Assembly (NCBI GenBank): GCA_024449915.1 | Contig: JAMZAV010005023.1 | Span: forward strand, 36,191-100,190 | Direction of reading: 5' to 3' | From: Sweltsa coloradensis | Lineage: Eukaryota; Arthropoda; Insecta; Plecoptera; Chloroperlidae | DNA: 64,000 nucleotides | Shown: positions 10,085 through 19,612 of the stretch, in pieces | How positions within the stretch are numbered: the stretch's first letter is position 1 | How the letters are laid out: each line of letters opens with the position of its first letter | Notes under the pieces: model-generated | Database searches by the model: none | Told to the model about the DNA's origin: nothing | The model's input: only the letters and a program-made list of their open reading frames with translations | Made by a program: the position numbers and the translations under genes

Positions 10085-10180
10085 CGCTTATCCGTGGCTG
10101 GTTGTGACCAGCTTTGGCCATTCCTCCCTTTATGCGTATTTGACCTTACGGTTGACGTTACCTAAATCAAAATCACCAAA
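10085..10180 (+). mobile_element. Family A 3' quarter
   Basis: Starts at CCGTGGCTGGTTGTGACCAGC and keeps a degenerate terminal loop (TATTTGACCTTACGG). Confidence 0.7.
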
Positions 10181-10205
10181 AAATAGTTTTTAAATGTGCC
10201 TAACC

Positions 10206-10586
10206 CACGTCTGGGTCCAGGGCAGTATTAGCCCCGAGCATGGATCTGCAAATCGTAAAAGGCGATTCAAGAAAAAAGTCTACCTCACAAAAATCAGCTT
10301 GTAAGAAGGGAAGTATTACTCCCCGAATCTAGAGGCGAGTTCTGGCAATCGTCGTCGGGGACCTTGCCCCCTTCCCTTAACGACCCCTCGACGATGATGA
10401 AGACAATGTCACCACGAACGATGACAAAGACTATGACGACCGCGACGTGAGAACCCCCCTGTCCTCCCTTTACCCGTGGCTGCTTCTGACCAGCATGGGA
10501 CCCTATTCATTATACCCCTAGGCTAGAGTGGTGCATTATGACCTAATGATTGATGCGCATATAATCCATATAAACCAAAATATAAC
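10206..10586 (+). mobile_element. Family A, full length
   Basis: ACGTCTGGGTCCAGGGCAG head, complete middle, end ATAAACCAAAATAT. Several transitions at CpG positions suggest an older copy. Confidence 0.85.
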
Positions 10587-10700
10587 TTATATGTTAGATA
10601 TTAAAGAACTCACAACTAATTCATTCTTCTACCTTACAATATCACTGCGTCTCAGTATATGACCTCACGGTTAAAGCGCATTGAATCTCTCGTGGATTTG
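10587..10700 (+). mobile_element. LINE-B 3' terminus, diverged
   Basis: CAATATCACTGCGTCTCAG then TATGACCTCACGGTTAAAGCGC; tail reads TCTCTCGTGG instead of TCTCACGTCG. Confidence 0.5.
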
Positions 10701-10919
10701 TATTGAAATGTCCACGTTTTTGTTTTGTCCCCCGTTCAATATTAAAGTTTTATATATATATCTGCCATTCTGCTGGTGTATATTTTTTCTTGTGCATCCT
10801 GCCCAGGGGGCAGTTTATGCCACTCTTCAGGAGCCCAATTCATGTACAAATTTCTAGCCATTTGTGACGGTCACAAAATAAATATGTTAATTCACAATAA
10901 GTATAAAAAAAGATCAAAC
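10701..10919. other. Unassigned spacer
   Basis: No feature recognised apart from a short (TA)n run near 10752. Confidence 0.4.
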
Positions 10920-11020
10920 CCTGTCTGGGCCCGGGGTAGAATTTTTCCCTATGCATGGCTCTGCTTATCGTAAAAGGCGCTTCAAGAGAAAAAGTTTACC
11001 TAGCAAACATCAGCTAGTAA

Positions 11021-11297
11021 AACCCCGTTCACACTATGAACCTTAACTGCAGTTAACTCCTTAACTGAAGTTACCATTGTAGTGTGAACGGAACGCAGTT
11101 AACAGAACCTAGTTAGTTTAACTCCAGTTAGCAGCTTAACTGGGTTGTTACAACTCAGTTAAGCCGTTAACTGCAGTTAATATTTCCCGTGCACGTGATA
11201 TTTCCCATGATTCTATGCAAACATCTAAATGATGCAATGCACACATTTAACTGAGGTTAAGTTAACTGCAGTTAAGGATCATAGTGTGAACGGGGTC
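11021..11297. mobile_element. PIF/Harbinger-like MITE
   Basis: Terminal inverted repeats: AACCCCGTTCACACTATGAA on the left and, reversed, GACCCCGTTCACACTATGAT on the right. TAA at 11018-11020 and again at 11298-11300 forms a 3-bp target duplication; removing the element restores the uninterrupted Family A sequence AGCTAGTAAGAAGGG. TAA-type 3-bp duplications are typical of PIF/Harbinger. The interior is built of TTAACTGCAGTTAA palindromes and half-sites. No coding capacity. Confidence 0.85.
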
Positions 11298-11454
11298 TAA
11301 GAAGGGTAGTATAATACTCCTCGAAACTATAGAGGCGAGCTCTGGCAATCGTCGTCGGGGACCCCCTTCTCTTGACGACCTCCCCGACGACAATTACAAT
11401 GACACAATGAACTATGACAAAGACGATGACGACCGTGACGTGCACCCTTTTTAT

Positions 11455-11815
11455 TTTTTATTGAAATAAATAATATTTCTGATGCAATTTAATCCATTAT
11501 AAATGAGATCTTATATTGACGTTAAGAGTAAAAAAATGTGATGTTGCTGAATGGATTTTTGCAGAGACCTTCCTTATATAAAACTTATCAACATACTTAA
11601 ACTCACCTACAATCGGACTGGAGTTTCAGCCGCCATATTAGAAAATGGCAGCTAAAAAGTGTTGCTTATCGAATATCTCCAAATTGGTTGGAGACAGACA
11701 AAATGGATCACTTGCAAAAATATTCCCTATTCAATTTCCTGAAAATTGGGTCGTCTATAGTTTCGTTATGGACAAAGGTTACGTCACAAAATCGTTTTTT
11801 TGTGCTATTTGGAGT
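11455..11815. other. Unidentified insertion inside Family A
   Basis: About 360 bp unlike Family A. It carries CAGCCGCCATATTAGAAAATGG, a YY1-like motif also seen in the TIRs of the 19.67-kb transposon, and a 63-codon ORF starting MAAKKCCLSNISKL at 11645, whose stop falls at the junction. Could be an end fragment of a DNA transposon; unproven. Confidence 0.35.
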
Positions 11816-11893
11816 ACCAGTCCCCTTATCCCCTAGGCTAGAGTAATGCATTATGACCTAACGGTTGACGCGTCTTTAATCCAAATAAACAAT

Positions 11894-12345
11894 CTCACAA
11901 AAATCAGATTGAAAGAAGGGTAGTCTCTTCTCCCCGAAACTAGAGGCGAGCTCTGGCGAACGTCGTCGGAGACACCTCACTGTTCCCGTGACGACCTACC
12001 CGACGACGATGAAAATGACATAACGAACGATGACTTTGATGATTGATCATGGTGGCTGGTTCTGACCAGCAAGGGATTTTCCTCCACATATCCCCTAGGC
12101 ATGAGTGGCGCATTATGACTTAACGGTTGACGCGCCCTAAATCCGATAAAAAAACTCTTGAAGAACGTATATAATATTATATGATTTTGGCGACAAACTT
12201 TATATATTTCGCATATCAAGTTATAACAATATTTTCATCAAACACACCATAAACTCAATTCATCAACTCACAATATCACAGGTAGCGTAATTCGGCCGAT
12301 CGGATTAAAGCGCCCTAGTTTCTCACGTCGTTCTCATTCTCACTT
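11894..12345 (+). mobile_element. Family A (5'-truncated) plus LINE-B tail block, copy 1
   Basis: ATCAGATTGAAAGAAGGGTAG to AAATCCGATAAAA, then a LINE-B 3'UTR and a diverged terminal loop (GGTAGCGTAATTCGGCCGAT). The same composite, in the same order, lies at 32883-33352. Confidence 0.8.
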
Positions 12346-12388
12346 TCTTAAAGGAGTGTTTTCTGGCACTGAAAAGAAGCTAAGCGGA

Positions 12389-12768
12389 TCTGGGCCCGGG
12401 GTAGAATTGGCCCAGAGCATGGCACTGCTAATCTTAAAAGGTGTTTCAAGAGAAAAAGTCCACCTCGCAAACATCAGCTAGAAAGAGCGGAGTGTCTTAC
12501 TCCCCGAAGCTAGAGGCGAGCTCTGGCAATCGTCGTCGGGGACCTTGCCCCCTTCCCTTGACGACCCCCCGGCGACGATGTCAATGACACAACGAACGAT
12601 GACAAAGACGTTGACGACTGCGACGTGAAAACCCCCATTCCTCCCCCTATACCCGTGGCTGGTTCTAAACAGCTTGTCACTCCCCCCCCCCCCCCCTTAG
12701 GCTAGAGTGGTGCATTATGACCTAACGGTTGACGCGTCCTTAATCCAAATAATCAAAAAGTCAGGGGT
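12389..12768 (+). mobile_element. Family A, full length
   Basis: TCTGGGCCCGGGGTAGAATT to TTAATCCAAATAATCAAAAA; a C10 run sits before the CTTAGGCTAGAGTGG spacer. Very close to the copies at 18375 and 52463. Confidence 0.9.
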
Positions 12769-13204
12769 AGAGTGGGTGAACGCTCTGCCCTGAAACTCAC
12801 GTATACCGCAGGTTAGAGCAGATAGAGGGTATAAGAGCTAGTGTAACGGCTTCGTTCTCCTCGACGTCTGCTTGGCAGTCCGGGTTATTGGAGGAACCTT
12901 TATGACTCTCAAAGTTACACCGTTGGTTTCCCTAGGTACTTTTCGAAAGGAGTAGGCTACGTGCCGGTACCGGGTTTCCCCTCCTCCCTTTTGTTCATAT
13001 TTCATACTCATCGATCACCAATTATCGTTTCGAATAGCCAAAGTGCATTAATATGAGACGTTTAGCAATAATTAATCAATCAGTCAATCAATCTCACGCT
13101 CAACGCAGTCATTAAGGTGATACTGAAGAGGGGTACTGAAGTGGCCGATGGCCGAGTCTTTTACCTAATTGTTGAAGAGCCTTTATTCAAAATAAACTTC
13201 ACCC
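12769..13204. other. Unassigned stretch
   Basis: No coding signal. 13090-13170 contains CACGCTCAACGCAGTCATT and ACTGAAGTGGCCGATGGCCGA, the same sequence that starts each 229-bp unit at 33353-34605, so this is a single unit fragment. Confidence 0.5.
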
Positions 13205-13605
13205 CCAATTGGGCTCGGGTAAGAATTAGCCAAGCGCATGGCTCTGCTAATAGTGAAAGGCGATTCAAGAGAAAAAGTCCATCTTGCAAACATCAGCTAT
13301 ACTGAGAATGGTTAGTATATTACTCCACGAAACTAGGTGTGAGGTCTGACAATCGTCGTCGGGTACACGTCCTCCTCCCCTAGAGGACCTCTCCGAAACA
13401 ACGACGACGACGACGACGACGGCGACAATGACAATGACGAGACGATGGATGGCAAAGACAACGATGACCGGACGTGAAAACACATTCTTTCCCCTTTCTG
13501 CCCTTGGCTGGTTCTGACCGGCATGGGACTTTCCTTCCAACACCCCTTAGGCTAGAGTGGCGCATTTAAGAACCAACGCTTGACGCTCCCCAAATCTAAT
13601 TGAAT
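13205..13605 (+). mobile_element. Family A, full length, expanded GAC tract
   Basis: CCAATTGGGCTCGGGTAAG head; the centre has a run of seven GAC/GACGG triplets (13398-13420); tail CCCCAAATCTAATTGAA. Confidence 0.85.
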
Positions 13606-13675
13606 AATAAAATGTTATTTCAGTATCACAGGCGGCGCAGTATATCCAAACCGGTTGAAGCGCGCGCTAGTTAAA
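13606..13675 (+). mobile_element. LINE-B terminal hairpin
   Basis: CAGTATCACAGGCGGCGCAG then CCGGTTGAAGCGCGCGC; the 3'UTR before it is almost absent. Confidence 0.6.
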
Positions 13676-13799
13676 AAATAAAAATGAATCATGACATAAA
13701 CAAATTTATTTTATTGATAAGCAATTCTGATACAACTACTAATAAAACTTCTAGAAAACTGTGCCATTATGGTTTATAACAGAACTATTTCTCACATCC
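13676..13799. other. Unassigned AT-rich spacer
   Basis: Nothing recognised. Confidence 0.4.
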
Positions 13800-13955
13800 C
13801 AAACAAAATAAATCAACCTGCGTAGGAATCATGAAAACTTCCGTCAACAAGGCGGTGAAGGAAACATTGTTGAAACATTATGCTCTGTCAATTGTTTTCT
13901 TTTGTTCTTGGACGAGCAAGACGTGCGTGGTCTTGTGAATAGGGAACTAGCCTTC
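13800..13955 (+). repeat. Dispersed repeat G, copy 1
   Basis: GCGTAGGAATCATGAAAACT, TCCGTCAACAAGGCGGTGA and GAGCAAGACGTGCGTGGTC recur at 43975-44110, in the same order. Confidence 0.7.
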
Positions 13956-14284
13956 ATTCCAGAAATCGAATATGTTAAAGATAACATCTTTAAAAAAATA
14001 ACATAAAAGTTTTTTTTTGTCTAAGGTTAATACTTTTCTCAATATTTAAAGTTGAAATTTGAATCTGGCTTCCCGCCAAAAGACAACACGAAAAGTAGTG
14101 TGACGTCAGACTGCTGACCGCAGCCTAGCGCTGACCCAAAGGCGCTCCGCTATCTAGATATAAATGGTAGATATTCTACCATCCAGTCGGCGGTGGGTCA
14201 AACACATCCTAGCAGACAGCTGCCGTCACTGCGCCCGCTGTCATTCCTGCTATCGTTTCTCAATGATCCTTTTGATAGATTTTA
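13956..14284. other. Unassigned, with a short perfect palindrome
   Basis: ATGGTAGATATTCTACCAT near 14165 is self-complementary. No gene seen. Confidence 0.4.
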
Positions 14285-14998
14285 AAAGAAATGAAGCTTT
14301 ATAAAAGGTGTAAGGTACCAATGTGTTTAAACACCACTCTAGAAACACCAGAGAAAGTATTCATATAGTATGTGCGAAAAAGAACTAAACAGGTGAAAAT
14401 AATGGTTAAACGCAACAAGACGAGAATATGTCAAGGAATCGTAGGGCCAAGCCTACCGCTGCAAATTCACTTTACCGTTGTGAATACCACTTTCATGCAA
14501 GTAAATGATATTAATCGGTCTACCTACTACTTTTTTATTTCGCAGGTTAGTTTCCTATGAGCTTCTAATTTACCTCGGGATTATTATAAGCCTAGGACCT
14601 ATACATAACTCAGTTTCTCGCGGGGAAATATTCCGAATATGTAGTTAAAAATTTGAATTTGTGACATTCTCCCATGCGAGAAAACGCGGCCCTAGACTTA
14701 TAATCCCAAGGCAAATTTTGCTGCGAGAATATTTGGCCGGAGCCTAACAGAAGCTTATAGGAAATTCACTTGTGAATTAAAAAGCTAGTAGACCAATTAA
14801 TAATATTTACTTGCATCAAAGTGGTCTTCACAACAGTAGAGTGAATTTGTAGAGGGGGCGTCCTCCTCAAAACATTCTCGTGCTGCAGCTTTGAACAATT
14901 CTTTTTGCCTTGTTTGTCGTTTGGTTCTTTTGGCACGTGTTTAAAATGATCTTCTCCGGTGTTTCTACAGTGGTAGCCTTTGCCCTCTTGGTAGACCT
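14285..14998. pseudogene. Inverted duplication of a THAP-domain coding fragment
   Basis: Left arm (+ strand, 14285-14640) translates to YKRCKVPMCLNTTLETPEKV, then a stop and frame changes, with YRCEYHFHASK later. Right arm (minus strand, 14998-14665) gives TVETPEKII, KRTKRQTRQKELFKAA and STNSLYCCEDHFDASKYY in shifted frames. The order C-x4-C, TPEK, a basic region, then C-x2-H in CEDHF is the C2CH zinc-coordinating pattern of THAP DNA-binding domains. Arms of ~340 bp match throughout and meet near 14655 at TTTCTCGC/GCGAGAAA. THAP domains occur in host proteins and in P-, Kolobok- and other transposases. Stops in both arms show decay. Confidence 0.65.
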
Positions 14999-15069
14999 AG
15001 GTCCTTAGGACCTAGGGCCGAGGTAGGCCTCGGGAAGTCACTACTCCATTTATTGTGCTTACATCTAAG

Positions 15070-15347
15070 TTAACATCATGAAAACGATAACGGCAACAAA
15101 CTTTCTAAATTTCTCATACAAAGTAATTTATTTTACTAAATTTAAGTCACATTATTCACATTTCTTTAATTACATATTTATTTCAATTCGAATAAATATT
15201 TTTTGTTAAGCTATACTATCATCACAATCATTTCCTTTTTCTAATATAAACACTTAGAAAAAATAAAATCATTAACTTTCAATTTCACAAGCGGCGCAAT
15301 ATAACCTAACCGGTTGAAGCGCCCTAGTTTCTCACGTCGTCGTGAAT
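15070..15347 (+). mobile_element. LINE-B 3' end
   Basis: Last codons (ACGGCAACAAACTTTCTAAA), 3'UTR and terminal hairpin CAAGCGGCGCAATATAACC with CGTCGTCGTG tail. Confidence 0.75.
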
Positions 15348-15359
15348 TTTCTTTTTGAA

Positions 15360-15466
15360 TGGCTGGTTCTGACCAGCACGGGCCCCTCCGCCCCATATCC
15401 CCTAGACTAGAGTGGCGCATTATGACCTAACGGTTGAAGCGCACTTAATCCAAAAAAACCAAAATT
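15360..15466 (+). mobile_element. Family A 3' quarter
   Basis: GGCTGGTTCTGACCAGCACG through GGCGCATTATGACCTAACGG to AATCCAAAAAAACC. Confidence 0.75.
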
Positions 15467-15559
15467 CATCGTCTTCCTCAAACACCTCCTCCGCTACCGT
15501 GGGTCGGTTTAGTAGATCCCTCCATTTCTCACGGTTTTCCCACAGACTTTCAGCTTCCA

Positions 15560-15978
15560 CTTTGTTCCATGTTGTTTAACAAGGCGTCGTATTTTGTGCA
15601 TTCTGTTAACTTACATCTTGTGCTAGCAGAACGTACCAAACACAATGACTTGCGCACGCAATTTGATCTCTCCCAATCGTATGAAGAACGTCTGTCTTAT
15701 GATAACTGTGACACAATTTCTGAATTACTCATTCAAAGTAACTTATTTAACAAAATTTAATTCATATTATACACATTTCTTTAAATTATGTATTTCCATT
15801 CGAATAAATAATTTTTTTTGCAATATCTATCATCATCATCATTATCTTTTCTTACAAATATACTTAGAAAACAATAATGTCATCTTTCACAAAATTAACT
15901 CATCTCATCAACTTACAATAACACAGGCGGCGCAATATGACCTAACCGGTTGAAGCGCCCTAGTTTCTCACATCGTTG
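15560..15978 (+). pseudogene. LINE-B C-terminus, 3'UTR and tail
   Basis: Open frame ends LRTQFDLSQSYEERLSYDN and LLIQSNLFNKI then stop at 15760; the zinc-knuckle half is mostly gone (HLVLAERTKH). 3'UTR and hairpin follow. Confidence 0.75.
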
Positions 15979-15984
15979 TTATAG

Positions 15985-16235
15985 GTGGTCTTGTGAAGTC
16001 TACTTTTTTTGCAGAAGATAGTGACAAATAATGACTATTTATTGATATCATAATAATAACAGTGATATTGAGATCTTTCAGCAAGAATGAAGCAAACTGA
16101 GGTTCTATTATTTACTTGGTTCGAAGATTAACTCGGTCCAAAGTGTTGGCTTGATGGCAGAGGCATTTTCGTCTGTCGCCATTCTGTTATCTTCGCCTGG
16201 ACCCAACATAATTTAGCCCAGAGCTTGGCCTTGAA
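15985..16235 (+). repeat. Dispersed repeat G, copy 2
   Basis: TTTGCAGAAGATAGTGACAA, CAGCAAGAATGAAGCAAACT and GATTAACTCGGTCCAAAGT match 44108-44340. It joins directly to a variant Family A head (CAACATAATTTAGCCCAGAG) in both places, so G plus this head form one subfamily. Confidence 0.75.
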
Positions 16236-16687
16236 GATTATAAAATACATCAAAAGTGTATTTTTTGGTTGCAAATATCATCTATTATGAAGAAGATTAT
16301 ATAACTTCCCGAGGCGAGCTCTGGCCGTGGCCGTGTGAAGCTTCTCCCTTCCTTTCCCTCCGTGGCTGGTTCTGACCAGCATGGGATTGTACCCTCCACA
16401 TCCACTAGGACTAGACGCACATGTTATCAAAATTCAAAAAAATATTAAGTGAGACCCTTTCGCCTCCTACCTGTGGCTGTTTCTTTCAGCATGTGATTTT
16501 CTTCCCCACAATACCCGGGGTAGAAATTGTCCGAGAGCACGACTCTGCTTATCGAAAGTGGCGAGGAAGGAGATACAATCCAACACTCAAACAGCATAAG
16601 TATGATATTATAACTCCCCGAAACTAGAGGCAAGCTCTGGCAATCGTCGTCGTGTACACCACCAACTCCCCTTGACGACCTCTCCTT
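16200..16687 (+). mobile_element. Two rearranged Family A copies
   Basis: 16200-16430 has the ACATAATTTAGCCC-type head, lacks the GAC-rich tract and ends at a shortened tail. 16445-16687 starts at the CTGTGGCTGTTTCTTTCAGC hairpin, then runs into a fresh head (ACCCGGGGTAGAAATTGTCC), an order not found in a simple copy; it ends abruptly in LINE-B coding sequence. Confidence 0.7.
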
Positions 16688-17312
16688 GTCAAGAGTGGAT
16701 TCAAGCAACAATTGTTGGATTTGCGACAAGCACCTTGGCATGTGGTGCAAAATAACAAATTGCGTAGTGTGATGCTCACATTGACAAATAAAATTCGTCC
16801 ACCTACGTCTCGACTCTCACGTAGAGAAGAGGTGGTATTGTCTAGTATTCGTATAGGCCACACACGTCTAACTCACGGATATCTCTTAACCAGAGAGAAA
16901 TCTATTCCCAGAAATGACACATGTGATGTACCTTTAACCGTACATCATATGCTAGCACAATGTACCAAATATGATGCCTTGCGCACGCAATTTGATCTCT
17001 CCCAATCATATGAAGAACTTCTATCATATGATAACGGCGACAAACTTTCTAAATTGCTCATCCATAGGAATCAATTTAACAAAATTTAATTCACATCATA
17101 CACATTTCTTTCTTTTCTTGCTTTTCATTCACGTACATAATTTTTATTTTGCTATTACTTTCATCATCATCAATTTATTTTGATATTTATACACTTAGAA
17201 AACAATCTAATCATCAAACATACCTGCATTAACTCTTCTCACTTACTTTCATTCACAGGCGGCGCAATATGACCTAACCGGTTGAAGCGCCCTAGTTTCT
17301 CACGTCGTCGTC
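16688..17312 (+). CDS. LINE-B 3' end: partial C-terminal coding region and 3'UTR
   Basis: Open from about 16688 to the stop at 17087-17089. It covers the post-RNase H region: SGFKQQLLDLRQAPW, RPPTSRLSRREEVVL, IRIGHTRLTHGYLLTREK, PLTVHHMLAQC and LRTQFDLSQSYEELL. The zinc knuckle has lost its first cysteine (RNDTCD instead of CDTCD). 3'UTR and GGCGCAATATGACCTAACCG hairpin end in (CGT)n at 17312. 5'-truncated; fused upstream to Family A. Confidence 0.75.
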
Positions 17313-17346
17313 GGCTAAAAAAATTATAACTATTTTTTCTTTCTTT

Positions 17347-17681
17347 CCCTAGTAAAAATATTTGGTTGCCAAATGGTTGCCAAGTGGTCACCAACAGGTC
17401 ACCAACTAGTACACCAACTGATGCCAAGTGATCGCCAAGTGATCACCAACAGCAGCCAAATGGTCGCCAACAGGTCGTTTTTGTGTCAAAATACTGCATT
17501 GCAGAGTTGGTGACCCGTTGGCTGCCTTTTGGTGAACGTTTGGCTGTCATATATTTCTTTTGAAATTTCGGTGGCGACCCTTGGTAATCATTTGGTAACC
17601 TGTTGGCGATCAAAAATAAGCCTTGGTGATCTGTTGGTGACCGCTTGGCGACCGTTTGGCATACAAATATTTCTACCAGGG
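17347..17681. mobile_element. Hairpin MITE with GGTCACCAACA minisatellite arms
   Basis: Ends CCCTAGTAAAAATATTTG and, reversed, CCCTGGTAGAAATATTTG. The arms continue inward as short repeats of GCCAAGTGGTCACCAACAG on the left and their complement (CTGTTGGTGACCGCTTGGC) on the right, so the whole 335 bp can fold on itself. No coding capacity; flanks show no convincing target duplication. ORFs through the arms are repeat artefacts. Confidence 0.75.
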
Positions 17682-17689
17682 TTTTATGC

Positions 17690-18170
17690 TATTTTATTTA
17701 TTTATTTTATTTATTTATTTATTTAACGTCTATCCTATTTAGTTATAAAAACTGATTTACAAAGGAGGACAACTAAATAAATCTAATTACATAGATGCAG
17801 AAACAACAATAAACTACATTTTCGTAGATATTTGAAATAGTAGCATTACAACAAAAATGCATTTAAACACAACAATTTTGGTAACAAATAAAAAAATATT
17901 ATATGCATTTAATGAAAGAATCAAATATAAAAAAGGGTGGAGAATGAAAATAAAAGAAAAGAAAGGGGAAAAAAAAGGAAAGAAAAGAAAAGAAAAGAAA
18001 AAAAGAAAAAAACGTTAAAAAAGAAAAACGAAAAGACAAAACTGATTTATTAGACGATCCCACTCAAACGAATATGAGGTTTGCCAAAAATCAGGAACAG
18101 CAAATCAGGGAGTAATCAATCTTTCGCGGAAGAAACCACCGAACGCGAATCTTCATTCTTGTGTTCAACC
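17690..18170. repeat. Repeat D copy 2 and purine-rich low complexity
   Basis: 17690-17775 repeats the (ATTT)n-CTATCCTATTTAGTTATAAA-GGAGGACAAC order of 2099-2195. 17930-18030 is a GAAAA-rich purine tract. Confidence 0.6.
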
Positions 18171-18204
18171 ATCATTCTTGTGTTCAAATCTTGATAACAA
18201 TTTA

Positions 18205-18374
18205 GTGCCTCTACCCGTGACTGCAGGTTCTGACCAGCACGGGTCTTATCTCACGACATCCCTTTGGATAGAGTGGTGCATTATGACCTTCATGTTGACG
18301 TCCCCTGAAACCAAATAAACCGAAGCTGCAGGCGAGCTCCGGCAGTCGACGACTGGGATATCCTTCTCCTACCT
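18205..18374 (+). mobile_element. Family A fragments
   Basis: 18205-18322 is a variant 3' quarter (GACTGCAGGTTCTGACCAGC, GACATCCCTTTGGATAGAG) that recurs at 53278-53375. 18323-18374 is a short piece of the GGCGAGCTC block. Confidence 0.7.
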
Positions 18375-18762
18375 CCCCGTCTGGGCCCGGGGTAGAATTG
18401 GCCCAGATCATGGCTCTGCTAATCGTAAAAGGCGATTTAAGAGAAAAAGTCCACCTCGCAAACATCAGCTAGTAAGAGGGAATTATAATATTTCTCCACG
18501 AAACTAGAGGCGAGCTCTGGCAATCGTCGTCGGGGACCTTGCCCCCTTCCCTTTACGACCCTCCGGCAACGATGACCATGACACAACGAACGATGACAAA
18601 GACGATGACGACCGCGACGTGAGAAACCCCCCTTCCTCCCCTTACCCGTGGCTGGTTCTGACCAGCATGGGCCCTTCCTCCCCACCCCCCTTAGGCTAGA
18701 GTGGTTCATTATGACCTAACGGTTGAAGCGTCCTTAATAAAAAAATAAATAAACAATAAAAA
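18375..18762 (+). mobile_element. Family A, full length, close to consensus
   Basis: CCCCGTCTGGGCCCGGGG to TTAATAAAAAAATAAATAAA. Contains every block without large indels, with GTGGTTCATTATGACCTAAC in the terminal loop. ORFs of 84-90 codons on the minus strand cross it and are not conserved in frame. Confidence 0.9.
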
Positions 18763-18850
18763 ATTACAAATTGCTTAGTGTGATGCCCTCACTGACTACT
18801 TAAATTCGTCCACCTACGTCTCGACTCTCACGTAGAGAAGAGGTGGTATA
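18763..18850 (+). mobile_element. LINE-B coding fragment fused to the next copy
   Basis: AATTGCTTAGTGTGATGCCC to CACGTAGAGAAGAGGTGG, then a jump back to the RNase H region: the downstream copy begins inside the same element at an earlier position. Confidence 0.7.
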
Positions 18851-19612
18851 TTGTATAGTTTTGCTGGATACCTGGACACGTGGGCATAGAGGGAAATGAA
18901 CACGCTGATCGGGCTGCTAAGGAAGCTTCCCAGCGTCGCGACGTTGATTTCAATCTAGTTCCCGTTCCAGATGTCAAGAGTGGATACAAGCAAAGATTGT
19001 TGGATTTGCGACAAGCATCGTGGGATGTGTTGCAAAATAACAAATTGCATAGTGTGATGCCCACATTGACTAACAAAATTCGTCCACCTACGTCTCGACT
19101 CTCACGTAGAGAAGAGGTGGTATTGTCTAGACTTCGTATAGGCCATACACGCCTAACACACGGATATCTCTTAACCAGAGAAAAGGTTATTCCCATATGT
19201 GACACATGTGATGTACCTTTAACCGTGCATCATATGCTAGCAGAATGTGCCAAATATGATGCATTGCGCACGCAATTTGATCTCTCCCAATCATATGAAG
19301 AACTTCTATCATATGATAACGGCGACAAACTTTCTAAATTTCTCATCCATTGTAATCTATTTAACAAAATTTAATTCACATCTTACACATTTGTTTCTTT
19401 TCTTTATTTTTATTTACATACATAACCTTTATTTTGCTATTACTTTCTTCATCATCAATTTATTTTGTTATTTATACACTTAGAAAACAATCTAATCATC
19501 AAACATACCTGCATCCACTCTTCTCATTTCCTTTCATTCACAGGCGGCGCAATATGACCTAACCGGTTGAAGCGCCCTAGTTTCTCACGTCGTCGTCGTC
19601 GTCTAGTATTCG
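18851..19612 (+). mobile_element. LINE-B 3' end, best-preserved copy
   Basis: Starts in the last RNase H motif and runs through coding sequence, a 180-bp 3'UTR, the terminal hairpin at 19540-19577 and a (CGT)n tail at 19586-19604. Confidence 0.85.
18859..19374 (+). CDS. LINE-B Pol, C-terminal RNase H end and zinc knuckle (partial)
   Basis: An uninterrupted frame from 18859 to the stop at 19372-19374, preceded by TAG. Residues 1-20 read FCWIPGHVGIEGNEHADRAA, the final conserved block of type I RNase H (the D of HADRA is catalytic). Next come a linker with RLSRREEVVLSRLRIGHTRL, the zinc knuckle CDTCDVPLTVHHMLAEC (C-x2-C-H-C) and a ~40-residue tail ending FNKI. RNase H followed by a CCHC knuckle is the arrangement of I-clade (I/Nimb-like) LINEs. 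RT and EN are missing, so this copy cannot move by itself. No true start codon; the frame is a 5'-truncated remnant. Confidence 0.85.
   Translation, partial: FCWIPGHVGIEGNEHADRAAKEASQRRDVDFNLVPVPDVKSGYKQRLLDLRQASWDVLQNNKLHSVMPTLTNKIRPPTSRLSRREEVVLSRLRIGHTRLTHGYLLTREKVIPICDTCDVPLTVHHMLAECAKYDALRTQFDLSQSYEELLSYDNGDKLSKFLIHCNLFNKI

Larger units (their letters stand above)
10920..11893 (+). mobile_element. Family A interrupted twice
   Basis: Head at 10920 (CTGTCTGGGCCCGGGG); broken at AGCTAGTAA by a 277-bp MITE, resumed at 11298, broken again at about 11455 by an unrelated ~360-bp segment, with its CCCCTAGGCTAGAG...AACGGTTGACGCGTC end at 11820-11890. Confidence 0.85.

Noticed and set aside
11645..11836. 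63-codon ORF MAAKKCC...
   Set aside because: As a gene: its stop depends on the junction with Family A, and no family is recognised; noted under the insertion only.
12670..12690. Long C or G runs as regulatory signals
   Set aside because: They sit at variable places in repeats and are better explained by slippage or sequencing error.
17347..17681. piggyBac MITE, from the CCCTAG terminus
   Set aside because: Flanks are not TTAA.
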